DNA from: Tritrichomonas musculus
Taxonomy: Eukaryota > Parabasalia > Tritrichomonadida > Tritrichomonadidae
Direction of reading: 5' to 3'
DNA length: 64,000 bases
Assembly: GCA_039105265.1 (NCBI GenBank)
Contig: JAPFFF010000007.1
Span: 6,138,001 to 6,202,000, forward strand
Shown here: in pieces, positions 35,724 through 46,004 of the stretch
How positions within the stretch are numbered: the stretch's first letter is position 1
Layout of the letters: the number at the start of each line of letters is the position of its first letter
Position numbers and translations under genes: made by a program
The notes under the pieces: model-generated
What the model saw: the letters and a program-made list of their open reading frames with translations, nothing else
The model's database searches: none
Told to the model about the DNA's origin: nothing

Positions 35724-36547
35724 TTAGGTGGAAATAAAAATTTAAAAAATTAAAAAATAATTTGATTTATTTTTGGATATGTGATATAAAAATAAATGTT
35801 AAAATTAATTTTATAATTTGTGGTGAACGTTTATTTATAAAAATTTTTTCGATTTATGTGAGTATTCAAATTATCAGACATTTCGGAAATAACGTATTTA
35901 TAAAATTTTTCGATTTATGTGAGTATTCAAATTATCAGACATTTAATTCAAATTATCAGACATTTTATTCAATTTATCAGACATTTCGGAAATAACGAAT
36001 TTGTAAAATTTTTTCGACTTATGTGAGTATTCAAATTATCAGACATTTCAGATAACATAAATTTAATCATTTACGTATAAAATTTATGATTTCAATTTTT
36101 GACTTTTGAGATTTGAGGATGAAATTTATGAAAAATCATGCCGCTTTGCGGCGCGGACAAAGTCCTTTATGAAGGGGTGATGAATCAGTGGTGAAATCTT
36201 TTTTTGAGGTTTGAGGAAAAAAATTGAAATGTTAAAAAAAATTTGCAAGAATATTATCGCATATAACAAAATTTATGAATTAAAAATTAATGTGTGGATA
36301 CGGTGGTGTATATAAATTGATATCATAGATTATAAAAAGCAGTGAGTTGTGGATTGGTGAAATCATTATATATATAATAACTGTGTAATGTGACGTGAAC
36401 AATTATTAACCCCCCACTGCTTATCTCATATACACTACTTTTAGATTAATACTTTTTTTATCAAAATCAATAAACAGATTTTTCTTTTGAAAATTTGAAT
36501 TGAAAATTTTTAAAACGTACTTTATTAAAATTTCTTATAAATTTTAA
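35724..36547. other. Intergenic spacer with short repeats, no gene seen
   Basis: Contains three copies of a 31-base word around GTGAGTATTCAAATTATCAGACA (from about 35850, 35911 and 36015) plus shorter partial copies, and a GC-rich hairpin GCCGCTTTGCGGC near 36140. The stretch 36300-36440 has no long frame. The 3' part ends in A/T runs leading to the Rab gene. No RNA gene could be supported here. Confidence 0.6.
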
Positions 36548-37135
36548 ATGAATAAAAATGTTGTTTATCGAGTCGCTATTATTGGAGATTTCGGAGTTGG
36601 TAAAACTTCTATTTTAAATAGATTGATTAATAATTCGTATAGCACAGCAATAGAATCAACTATAGGCCCTTCAGATTTTCGTTTTCAAATAAATAAAGAT
36701 GGAGTACTATATAAGATACAATTTACTGATATGCCAGGTGATATCAAATTTTCAAGTGCTATGCCACTTTTGTTTCGAAATTGTAGTTTTGCAATTGCAG
36801 TTTTTGATTTAACAAACCAAGCTACCTTAGATAATTTAAATGATTGGGTCGATAAATTCAGAAGTAATTGTAATGAAAAACATGAAATTTTAGTTGTGGG
36901 CAATAAACTAGACAATAAACAAATTTTATCTGATTCTATTATTCAACCAGCTGTTGAAAAAATGGACATTAATTATCTATCAAATTATATAAGTGTATCT
37001 GCAAAAAGTGGTGAAAACTTCAGTGAACTTTTACAACTAATAGGAAACGTCATTGAAATAATTTCGAAACCTTACGCTATTGAAATAAAAAAAATTAGTG
37101 AGGATAAAACAAATAGCTGTTGCAATATCTTATAA
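36548..37135 (+). CDS. Rab-like small GTPase (195 aa)
   Basis: Membrane-traffic GTPase. Seen: P-loop GDFGVGKTS near residues 13-21, an effector-loop Thr in ESTIGPSDF, the G3 site FTDMPGDIKFSS, the G4 site GNKLDNK, the G5 site SAKSG, and a C-terminal CCNIL whose CNIL end is a prenylation signal. The G3 region differs from the usual WDTAGQE: DxxG is kept but the catalytic Gln position is Asp, so GTP hydrolysis may be slow. Length is typical. Such divergent Rabs are numerous in trichomonads. Start chosen at the first ATG of the conserved N-terminus. Host gene next to a Polinton. Confidence 0.85.
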   Translation: MNKNVVYRVAIIGDFGVGKTSILNRLINNSYSTAIESTIGPSDFRFQINKDGVLYKIQFTDMPGDIKFSSAMPLLFRNCSFAIAVFDLTNQATLDNLNDWVDKFRSNCNEKHEILVVGNKLDNKQILSDSIIQPAVEKMDINYLSNYISVSAKSGENFSELLQLIGNVIEIISKPYAIEIKKISEDKTNSCCNIL

Positions 37136-37634
37136 ACCATTTATGTATTGAACTAGAATTGTTTTTATAAAAAGAATCAAAATATAATATAATTATTATA
37201 ATTTACTCAAAAACAAAATGAAAGTAGATTTGAATTGATTACTGATATTAATAATTTTACTTACTCAATTAATGAAAAAGAGATAATTTTTTTTTCAATT
37301 CACTATGTTTATAAATGCAATTGTAAAATTGTGTGAAATAATATTGATCAATGACATCATACAATTCTACATAAAAATATTAATGATCATTTTTATAAAA
37401 AGACAGTTTTATTTAAAATTACATAATAGATAACGTCATCTTCAAATTACATCACCATTCAAAATATATACAAATGTATTTAATGATCAATAATAAAAAT
37501 AAATAAATAATTAAATAGTCGCCTTCTATATAATAATTTAATGATCAATAATAATAATTAAAAAAAAAAATATTAAGCTAAATAAAATTATATTTATGTA
37601 ACATATATAATACAATATAATAATATATATTTGT
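37136..37634. other. AT-rich intergenic region between convergent genes
   Basis: About 500 bp, very AT-rich, between the 3' ends of the Rab and ABC genes. It includes repeated TTTAATGATCAATAATAA words near 37478 and 37539. No gene or RNA seen. Confidence 0.5.
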
Positions 37635-40085
37635 CTATTGTTGAATTAAAGCTTCTTCATCTTCAATGATTTTCCTCATTGTCTCTTCCAAGTTTTCGAC
37701 CTGCACAGTGTACTTCCTAATGCCGAGTCTCTCCTTGTTTTCATCAATGTGCCACAGAATGTCAGCAAAATGCAAATTGTTGGGTATCATTAACGTATTC
37801 TTATGTTCACTGCTAATTCGAACTCTTCCTCTCGCTTTCTCAACATCGTTTGCGCACTCGAGGACTTTCTGCATGTCGACGTCCTCGTTCTCGATGACTG
37901 TCACGAAGTAGCAGCAGTTGTACTTTTCTCTCATTTCTGCAGCAGTTCCGACAAAGGCAATTTGGCCTTTCGACATCAAAAGCAGCCTTGTCGAAATGGA
38001 CTCGCACTCCTCAACAGAATGGCAGGCGGTTATAACCGTCGCACCGGTGAAGTCATTCACAACCTTCCAGATCAATTGGCGTGACTGGGCATCGACTCCG
38101 GCGGTTGGCTCGTCCAGTACAACAACCGCCGGCTTCTTAAGTAAAGAGAGAGCAACTGAAAGTTTACGTTTAGAACCGCCGCTCAAACCGTCACATTTTG
38201 TGTGCATCATATCACCCATCTTCAATATATTCAATAGGTTGTTCATGTCACTTTTTGTTTGATTTTCTGAGAAACCGCTCAAACCGCCAAATAATTGAAA
38301 GTGCTCCTCAACCGTCAGCTCACCAAACAGAACATTCTCTTGAAAGGCTACGCCAAGCTCCGGATACAGAATCTCATCGAAGTCGTTCTTCAGTTCTTCA
38401 CCGTAAAAAAGAATCATGCCTTCATCGACGTTTATCGCGCCAATGACGGACGTTAGCAAGGTAGTCTTTCCGGAGCCGTTAGAACCAATCATGACGATGA
38501 ACTCGCCTTGACTAATTTTGAGAGAAACCGAATCTAACGCCTTTGTTTCCGGTTTGTACGTTTTTTTGAGGCTGTCAAATTCAATGATGCATTTGGTGGT
38601 GTCAAATTCACGGACAGCTTCAGTCAGCGACTCTTGCGAGTTTGCGAATTCATTAGCGGTTTGATTGAAATTGGAACTTTTTCTATTAATTGAAATCAAC
38701 GGTCTCCTGCGTGATTTTGAGAGCATTTTTTTCCACGCGCCAATTTTGAACAAATTTGACCATCCAAGAGGCGGTTTCCCATAACAGTTAGGATTGCACA
38801 AATTGCCTAAAAGTGCCATTATCACATAGAGAAGAGTACTGATGGCTTGGGCTGATAATGTGAAGTGACCAGATACACCATTGAATTTGTAATCAAGGGA
38901 ACTAAAACTCATCGGACCAAGATCGCCTTTTCGCTGTATCATAAGGTTGCTCATCCCGATAAACGAGGCTGGAGGGAACAAGCAGAGAATGACTTGGTAG
39001 GCAATTTTCGGTATATATTGCTGAAACATGATAAAGTATTCAAAAAGTACAAAAAACAGGATCAGAATGGTGCAAAAGGCGGTGGAGGACCCTTTGGAGT
39101 GAAGAAGGGGCTGGAAGAAAATTTGAATTGCAAAAAGTGACAAGGTGAATAAATAATCAGATACAAAAAATAGGAAAAAATTGGTCCCTTTCGTAGTGGG
39201 GCCTATAAAACAGAATAAGACAGTGGAAATTATGTTTACAGGTAGATGTTCAATGATTAATGTTACTAGTATGACGTAAAAACGAACTTTGTTGGTTACA
39301 CCATTAATCTCGAGTAAAAAGAGTAGTTTGCTGGAATTTAATGTATAGTATAAAACAATACTGCTTAATAAAATTAAGGCATGCGATATAATAAAATAAA
39401 TAATGGCTACAAATTGAACATTTAAGGCAGAATTCGAACTTGGATGCGCAAAGTATCGGTATGCGAGGGAAAATGTAGTATTCGGCAAATATTTATCGGC
39501 AAAATATTCAAAAAAAGAATTAATAAAAGTGGAACCTGAATATGTGGCAAGTGTTGGATTTATTGTTGTAACAGAGATTGAGTTAAAATGATCTGTAGTT
39601 GAATCGGCATGATTGAGCGGTGGATCAATATTAATTTCAATACCAAATGAAGAAGAAGAAGAAGTACTTGAATTAATAACTTTTTTTGATACTTCATTGA
39701 TATTAGGCAAAAATTCATAGTTTACCGCTTCAAACATATCTTCGCTGATTTTTATAGCATTGTCTTTGTTTTTTGATGTTATGTATAAATAAGATGAATT
39801 TCTAGAGAAAAAAAATTTTGTATACGAAAGTAATTTAGATTGATCAATATGAGTTGGATGAGGATCATCATTTGATGTTGGCATTGGAAGATACGCTAAA
39901 AATAGAAAGAAAAAAGTAAAGAAAACGCCAATTATATAGCTGAGATAATAATTTTGTTTGCGGCGTCTTAATAAAAATTGAAGCTTTAATGTTTGCTTAA
40001 ATAATATAGAAAATTTAACAGGTGGACGTGAACTTTGAGCTTCAAATGTTGATAAATCAGCTAAAGGTGCTAAAAGATCACTCAT
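37635..40085 (-). CDS. ABCA-type half ABC transporter (816 aa)
   Basis: Seen: a cytosolic N-terminus, first membrane segment near residues 44-66, a large loop to about 220 (probably luminal or extracellular), five to six further membrane segments near 225-430, then the nucleotide-binding domain: Walker A GSNGSGKTTLL near 532, signature LSGGSKRKLSVAL near 631, Walker B VVVLDEPTAGVD near 655, and switch His in TACHS. One membrane domain plus one ATPase domain means it must dimerise. ABCA-like half transporters move lipids and are common in protists. The ATPase domain is more GC-rich than the membrane part. Transported compound unknown. Confidence 0.9.
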   Translation of the reverse strand: MSDLLAPLADLSTFEAQSSRPPVKFSILFKQTLKLQFLLRRRKQNYYLSYIIGVFFTFFFLFLAYLPMPTSNDDPHPTHIDQSKLLSYTKFFFSRNSSYLYITSKNKDNAIKISEDMFEAVNYEFLPNINEVSKKVINSSTSSSSSFGIEINIDPPLNHADSTTDHFNSISVTTINPTLATYSGSTFINSFFEYFADKYLPNTTFSLAYRYFAHPSSNSALNVQFVAIIYFIISHALILLSSIVLYYTLNSSKLLFLLEINGVTNKVRFYVILVTLIIEHLPVNIISTVLFCFIGPTTKGTNFFLFFVSDYLFTLSLFAIQIFFQPLLHSKGSSTAFCTILILFFVLFEYFIMFQQYIPKIAYQVILCLFPPASFIGMSNLMIQRKGDLGPMSFSSLDYKFNGVSGHFTLSAQAISTLLYVIMALLGNLCNPNCYGKPPLGWSNLFKIGAWKKMLSKSRRRPLISINRKSSNFNQTANEFANSQESLTEAVREFDTTKCIIEFDSLKKTYKPETKALDSVSLKISQGEFIVMIGSNGSGKTTLLTSVIGAINVDEGMILFYGEELKNDFDEILYPELGVAFQENVLFGELTVEEHFQLFGGLSGFSENQTKSDMNNLLNILKMGDMMHTKCDGLSGGSKRKLSVALSLLKKPAVVVLDEPTAGVDAQSRQLIWKVVNDFTGATVITACHSVEECESISTRLLLMSKGQIAFVGTAAEMREKYNCCYFVTVIENEDVDMQKVLECANDVEKARGRVRISSEHKNTLMIPNNLHFADILWHIDENKERLGIRKYTVQVENLEETMRKIIEDEEALIQQ

Positions 40086-40588
40086 TTTTGATATGAATTC
40101 AATTGTTCTTTCAATTTTTGAATTCCATTCAAAAAATTCACCTAATGCTCATATTAAAATCATGTGATTTTTACTAAAACCTATAATCATGTGATCTTAA
40201 ATTTTCACTCTAAAATGAATCGATAATTGATTTATTTTTTGATATTGATTAAAAAATTTACAATTATACTCGAGATTGATTTCTGAGTTCGAGGATTTTT
40301 ATTCTCAGCTTTTGATATTGGGAAATGTTTATTAAAATATAAATAATAAAATGTATAAAGATTAGCATACAAGATCTGAACCTTAAAATATCAACATTAT
40401 AATATATTCTAATTATTTTTATATCCCAAAATGTTTAATATTATTAATATTTTGTTTATGTTTTTGATATCGAATTTAAGAAATATCTTCATTAGTGAAT
40501 GAATTCACTTTTATTATATCAAATGGGAACAAGATTTCTGATATTTCTTTAATATCTTTAGTTTATTAACATTTCTTTAGAAATGTAA
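40086..40588. other. Intergenic region with a dispersed repeat
   Basis: AT-rich spacer upstream of the ABC transporter. Bases 40214-40320 are similar in reverse orientation to 62352-62452 (shared words include AATCGATAATTGATT-type and CTCGAGATTGATTTCTGAG). No gene seen. The part nearest 40085 should hold the transporter promoter. Confidence 0.45.
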
Positions 40589-40660
40589 TCCGACATCGTT
40601 CAGCGGTTAGGATACGTGGTTTTCATCCACGGGATCGGGGTTCGACTCCCCGTGTCGGAA
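40589..40660 (+). tRNA. tRNA-Glu (anticodon TTC)
   Basis: All four arms can be folded: acceptor TCCGACA with TGTCGGA; D arm GTTC/GGAT; anticodon stem CGTGG/CCACG around loop TTTTCAT, giving anticodon TTC; T arm CGGGG/CCCCG with loop TTCGACT. The discriminator base is A. No intron and no encoded CCA. A T-rich stretch with TTTTTT follows within about 10 bp, fitting RNA polymerase III termination. An insertion element begins about 28 bp downstream. Confidence 0.97.
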
Positions 40661-40687
40661 ACTTTATTTTTTATATTCTTTTTATTG

Positions 40688-42189
40688 TTGTTCCACTTTA
40701 GTAACGAAAAATTTTTTTTTTATATTTTTCTTAGAATTTCTCATGCTTCAACAGTTAAATTATATATGATTGTTATGTTAATGGATCACCAAATATAACC
40801 CAGGTAATTGCGGCTCATTTTTCCCAATTTCTTGATAAATTGAGGTTATATTATCTCGCCGATTATCTCCAATTCCATCTCGTAAAAACCGAATACATAT
40901 ATTTATAAATCAAATAATTTTATAAAATACCAAAAATATAGTCAATATTTGCTTTTATTTACTTTATCAAATATTTGATTCTTACAAATCTACATTTTTT
41001 TTAAATTCATTTTCTCAAATATTCATGAATTATTAATTTTATTGAAATAATAAAGACTAAAATCTACAAAAAACTAAAAAAAAAAATATATGATATTTTT
41101 GAGATATAAATCTGAGGCAAAAATTAATTTGTGACAAATTTTAATGAACATATAGTATTAATCAATATTTTATTTAAGGGGTACAGAAGTGTCGAAACTA
41201 TCGAATTTGTAACAAATATGATTATAATTAATATATTTTATTTAATGACATATAATAAAATTAAATTATTAATTATGATATATTTAATGCGATAGAAAAC
41301 AAGATATTACTATAAAAAAATAATTACTTTTGAATTCAAATGCTGATCGTAATAAGCAAATTTTTAACTTTGAATAATTTGGTTAAAACTTTTCTATAAA
41401 AATCATTTTATTAATCATTTATATCATAAAAGTATCATATATTTGCTTTTTGGTTGGTATAAATTGGAATTTCTTGCCTAATTATGTTGGACTTAGCTAA
41501 TGTATATTAAATTAGATATGTAATTTTTTTGATGATTTGATGAAATGAAGCTCCAAAACATAAAATATCCTGTTGATTATTGATAATTATCATTAGGAAT
41601 TTATATTTCTAAAAAAATAAACTTAAATAAGTAAATCATATTTCTGTTACGAAAAATGTAGCGCACCAAATTCAATGAAATTTAGCCATCAGAAAATACA
41701 TATATGATAACGATGATTTTATCAATATTTCAAAAATTTGTTATGAAATTGGAGAGAAAAGACGGATTTGAAATTGAGAGGAAATCTTGTAAAGTTCTCA
41801 ATTCTGATTTTAAAAAACATAAATTTCTCATTTAAAATAATAGTTAAAATAAATCTAATAGATTAAATTTTTTATTATATTTGTGCTTAATAAAAATTCA
41901 AACTATAAATTTAAAATATTCAAAATCAATCGTTTTTCGAAATCAAAATTTTGAAAAAATTATAAACGGTTTAGGGTCTACCGTTCTGGCAAAAGATTTA
42001 GTTCAATACTAAATTTGGCATCAAGATACCTAATTAAGTATTTTTGAATTATAAATTTATAATTAAAATTCTCGCTATATAGAGAAAAAATCATTCAAAC
42101 TTTTTTTTTCTTTACGAAAGTGGAAATAAAACCAAAAAGTTAAGTGATAAAAATTTTGTGGTTACATTTTTCGTTACGAAAGTGGAACA
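40688..42189. mobile_element. 1.5-kb terminal-inverted-repeat element beside tRNA gene
   Basis: The ends are inverted: left TTGTTCCACTTTAGTAACGAA (from 40688) and right the complement of TTGTTCCACTTTCGTAACGAA (ending 42189), one mismatch in about 24. A second inner copy of the end motif lies near 42114-42126. Between them is AT-rich DNA with no frame encoding a transposase, so it is non-autonomous or decayed. Target duplication not clear. Position just behind a tRNA gene may reflect safe-site targeting. Confidence 0.65.
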
Positions 42190-42420
42190 ACTGTCTTTAA
42201 CCATTTTTTTGTTTTTACTTATTATTATTAAGGATATTGCCAATTAATCAAATATCAAAAAACAAATCTCTCAAATTCTTCGAATTTATTCAACAAACCT
42301 ACCAAAAAATTGGGAGAACTCTTTGAATTTTTTTAATTCAATTTTTTAAAACAAGACATTGAAAAAAAAAAAATATGACAGAATAATTTTCGGAAATGTC
42401 ATAAAAGTTCATTTTCCAAA

Positions 42421-44001
42421 ATGTCTAGAATCTATGCATTTGTGCTAGATAACCAAGTTTTCCCTATTGATGTTGATAGGCAAATTCTTATTAAGCTTCC
42501 AGATTCAATAGGCAATCAGTTATTACAAACAGGGAATTATTTTGTCCAATCAAAAGTTCAAAAGCAAAATTTCCAAGCATTTTTAGATTATTTTCTTGGT
42601 AAAAATGAAGGCATACCTATAAATATTAACAATTATTATGATTTTCTTTTTATAAATGATGAATTCAATAATATATTATCAGATTTCTTTTCAAAGCAAG
42701 AATTCGAACAAATAAAAGATCAAATTATCCTTCAAAATATAATTACATCAACCCAAAACAACAAGTCTTTTGGTGAAAAATATATCTCTGAAAATCTCGA
42801 TTATTTCTTCGACAAGTATAATGACGATATGATGAAAGTCCCATGCAACTCATTGTACAATATATTCAATCACAGCCGGCGTGTCCTACATAACCAAGAC
42901 AGAGCTTATCAGTTCATTTCGAAAATTTTGGCAAATAGCAACGATCTCAAAATATGCGTTATTTTGGAGACAATCGAGGCTTCGAAAATATCGGATGAGT
43001 CGCTAAAAGACGCATTTGCAAAGCGCGAAGAGAGACTCGGATTCATGCCGGTGATGAACTACTCATTCATCGCGTCAATCAAGGAAAGCATATCCGAGAT
43101 GAACAGGAGGCTGGTCGGCGAGCAGAGGGAGCAACAGCGGCAGGCAGTCGCGGAGGAAATGAGGCCTCTTTTCGAGCAGATGAACTCGGTCTTGAGCTGC
43201 GTGCAGACGCTCGCTGAGAAAATTAAGGGCATCGAAGAGAAGATCCACGCTGTTTCGGAAAAGTGCGACGCGCTGAGCAGCAGCTCGGAAGTGCCATTAA
43301 AAATAGCCGAGCTCCAGACGCAGGTGCAGAGGATGGCAAAAACAGGCAACGACATTCGCAACGATGTTCAGCAAATATCAAGGAAGAGCGACGACATTCA
43401 GAGCTGTGTCCAACTTCACTATAACTTAGAGCATGACCAATTCAATGGAATCATCAGGAAGCTCACGCAGGAGTGCGGAGGAAATGTTCATGATAAAGGT
43501 GTAATTGCAGTCACTGCTTCCTCAGAAGATGGTAGTTCTCTTTGTGCCAAGTGTGCAGTTGATTTTGATGACATCCAAACGAGATTTCGTTCAAAAAATG
43601 AATCAAACTCCTGGCTTTGCTACGATTTCAAAGGAAGGAAAGTCCGTCCAACGCACTACTCAATAAGATCAAAGCCATATGGTCCAACTGATTTACATCC
43701 AAAATGTTGGGTAATTGAAGGATCAAACACTGGGAATGAGTGGAAAGTTATTGACACCAGGACGAATATCGATGTTCTGTGTAATTACAGTGTTTCGCAC
43801 ACATTCGCTATTCAGCAAAAACTCGATCAAAATGAGTACTACCGATATCTCCGAATCAGACAAACTGGCTCAAATGCAAGCGGAAGTAATTATTTTGGAT
43901 TTTCTGCGCTTGAATATTTTGGTTCTAAACATATAAATAAAAAATATAGATTTAAAAAAAACCTTCTTTGTAAGCGGTTTGTTATATCACTTTGTTCTTG
44001 A
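42421..44001 (+). CDS. BTB-like, coiled-coil and F5/8 type C (discoidin) domain protein (526 aa)
   Basis: Seen: an N-terminal region (1-110) with the pattern of trichomonad BTB-like domains (YAFVLDNQVFPIDVDRQIL...); a BACK-like helical part to about 215; a coiled coil near 220-330; and an F5/8 type C domain near 355-505 (GVIAVTASSEDG, WLCYDFKGRKVRPTHYSIRS, WVIEGSNTGNEWKVIDT, YYRYLRIRQTGSN). A basic tail follows. This architecture is a large trichomonad family; the discoidin domain binds glycans or lipids, or acts as an intracellular adaptor, since no signal peptide is seen. The coiled-coil part is much more GC-rich than both ends. Confidence 0.88.
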   Translation: MSRIYAFVLDNQVFPIDVDRQILIKLPDSIGNQLLQTGNYFVQSKVQKQNFQAFLDYFLGKNEGIPININNYYDFLFINDEFNNILSDFFSKQEFEQIKDQIILQNIITSTQNNKSFGEKYISENLDYFFDKYNDDMMKVPCNSLYNIFNHSRRVLHNQDRAYQFISKILANSNDLKICVILETIEASKISDESLKDAFAKREERLGFMPVMNYSFIASIKESISEMNRRLVGEQREQQRQAVAEEMRPLFEQMNSVLSCVQTLAEKIKGIEEKIHAVSEKCDALSSSSEVPLKIAELQTQVQRMAKTGNDIRNDVQQISRKSDDIQSCVQLHYNLEHDQFNGIIRKLTQECGGNVHDKGVIAVTASSEDGSSLCAKCAVDFDDIQTRFRSKNESNSWLCYDFKGRKVRPTHYSIRSKPYGPTDLHPKCWVIEGSNTGNEWKVIDTRTNIDVLCNYSVSHTFAIQQKLDQNEYYRYLRIRQTGSNASGSNYFGFSALEYFGSKHINKKYRFKKNLLCKRFVISLCS

Positions 44002-44251
44002 ATTAAACATAAATAATTCAATTTGAAGCCTCAATAATAAGTGATCAACAGAAAGTGCCTGCCATAAACTCTTAAATTGTGATTGTTCATGTTAAATATC
44101 CAAACTTTTTATATGAGCTTATTGAAATTTTATTATAAAAAACGGCAATGCTGAAATAAAATTAAAACTCTTGAAAAAAAAAAATAAATGTTATATAAAT
44201 GAAGCTTCTCTTTTTTATTCAAAACTTTTCAATAGTTACATTTGATATCTT

Positions 44252-44484
44252 TCAATCCTTGGAAATCATTTCGAATGTTACATCAGATTCATTAGACAAG
44301 CATGCTTCAATTAGCTCGCTTATAAATGATGGATATCCTATTGGAGCACATTTATTATAAGGCATTTTACCTTCTGATATAATGAAATATACAATGCATC
44401 CATATGGACTAATATCTTCTTTTTGTTCGATTTGATCATCAGAAACATATCTTTGAGCTTTATAAAAATCACCAATTAGAAATA
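44252..44484 (-). pseudogene. Protein kinase C-lobe remnant
   Basis: Reading the minus strand gives a short stretch like the end of a trichomonad protein kinase: a DFYKAQRYVSDDQ segment, then DISPYGCIVYFIISEGKMPY (compare the D-x-xS-x-GC-I-x-Y-x-I-x-x-G-x-x-PY block of kinases), then ISELIEACLS and a stop at 44252. All upstream kinase parts are missing; the frame runs directly into the DNA element at 44485. Probably a kinase gene truncated around the time of that insertion. No start codon seen. Confidence 0.6.
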
Positions 44485-45260
44485 CAGAAAAGAATTCAAA
44501 TGTGAAAATGAATTTAAATGTGATCGAAAATTTTTTTAAATTTTTAAAATTTTTATTTATTTTGGATTTTTGTTTAGATACGAAGACTTTGGTAATAAAT
44601 GAAATACATCAATATGTTAAGCACTCAATAGTTGATATAAACAAATATAGCATTCGAACCAAAAATTGAAATTTTAGCATTTTTTCAATTCACCAGGTTA
44701 TAAATATGTTGTATACTATATTAATTAAGATAATCATTGTAGAATTCATCTGAACTAATTAAAAAATAGATTATAATCCATAATTTTAAACGTACATCAA
44801 AAATCATAATTTCGATTTTTCTCAAAATTTTAGCATAAAGAGTTTTAATTTTACTTTTGTTTATTATGCAATAATATATAGATGCGATATATATGATTCA
44901 TATATATCTATATCAATATGTTTTTTTTTCATCTTCTGATTCATGTATATATCTATATATATGATTCATATATATCTATATATATCTATATCAATAAATA
45001 TAGGAAACAATAATCTAAATAATCCTATATTTCAATTTTATTTTTTCATCTTCTGCAATAGAAAAAATGCTAACATTTCAATTTTTGGTTCGAATGCTAT
45101 ATTTGTTTATATCAACTATTAAGTGCTTAACATATTGATATATTTCATTTATTACCAAAGTCTTCGTATCTAAACAAAAATCCAAAATAAATAAAAATTT
45201 TAAAAATTTAAAAATTTTCGATCACATTTAAATTCATTTTCACATTTGAATTCTCTTCTG
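44485..45260. mobile_element. 776-bp long-TIR element, internally deleted relative
   Basis: Left arm (44485 to about 44690) and right arm (about 45055-45260) are inverted copies starting CAGAAAAGAATTC and TATGATTATTT-type words such as ATAGCATTCGAACC. It belongs to the same family as 52980-54703 but lacks its middle kilobase: sequence near 44690 jumps from the left arm straight to the part matching 54211. TA precedes the left end. The middle holds ATATATCTATAT-type microsatellite DNA (44880-45000). No coding capacity, so a MITE-like non-autonomous copy. Confidence 0.75.
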
Positions 45261-45394
45261 AATTAACTTTTTTGTTATCAAATGATGAATAAATCGTTTT
45301 TGCATTTACTTCTATATGATCAATTGAATTTCTAACAAAGCAAAAGAAGAAAACCATTCTTCATTAAAAAGGATACTTTAATTGAACCTTCAAT

Positions 45395-45742
45395 TTTTTT
45401 CTGCTAATCTTTCTTGAATTTTGACAATACATGCCATGAAATGTCTCATGCTCCACAAAAACATTGTGAAGACAAGAAGAGGATTTTTATCAATCAAACC
45501 ATCTTTTTTCTGAAGATTTTCTTTATCGCAATTGATTAAATTAATATCAAAACTAAGTCCAAATTCAGAGTTCTTCTTAAAAAGAATTTCAAATAAACTT
45601 TCTCAACAAGTGTTGAACTTATCTTTTGGGAAATGGCATCAACGATCATATCAATTCTTTCTGTGATATTCAAAATGGTGAATTTAGTATCAGACATTTC
45701 TCTTTGATATTTTAATTCAAGATCTTCGATAAAATACATCAA
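45395..45742 (-). pseudogene. Possible degenerate small gene
   Basis: Minus-strand frame from 45742 (MMYFIEDLELKYQREMSD...) for 68 residues is helical; a second frame nearer 45395 reads LLVFTMFLWSMRHFMACIVK, a hydrophobic segment followed by a short basic tail and stop. The two in different frames could be the coiled coil and membrane anchor of a p24/emp24-like protein that lost its frame. Weak evidence; it may be chance. Confidence 0.25.
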
Positions 45743-46004
45743 TGTTTAAGTAATTAATTGGTGTTCCTGATTTATAGTATCTTTTGATATCAAGTAATTC
45801 GATATCGATTATCAAGTTTCATATCGATTCTCAAAATAACAAGACTATTCTTAATGTATGATAATGAATAATAAAAAGGACCTTTATTACTTTTTGAATA
45901 ATAAAATTTCGACTATCCTTTTAAACATATTAATCAAAATGATTTTTTGATTTTTAAATTTAAAACAAAAGATCCCTTCAACACCAAAACTTAAGTGACA
46001 TCAT

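Noticed and set aside
36290-36450. Possible small nuclear or 5S-like RNA
   Set aside because: Short GC patches but no recognised box or fold; could not be supported.
40616-40798. 60-codon frame overlapping the tRNA gene
   Set aside because: Begins inside the tRNA and continues into the insertion element; no protein-like features.
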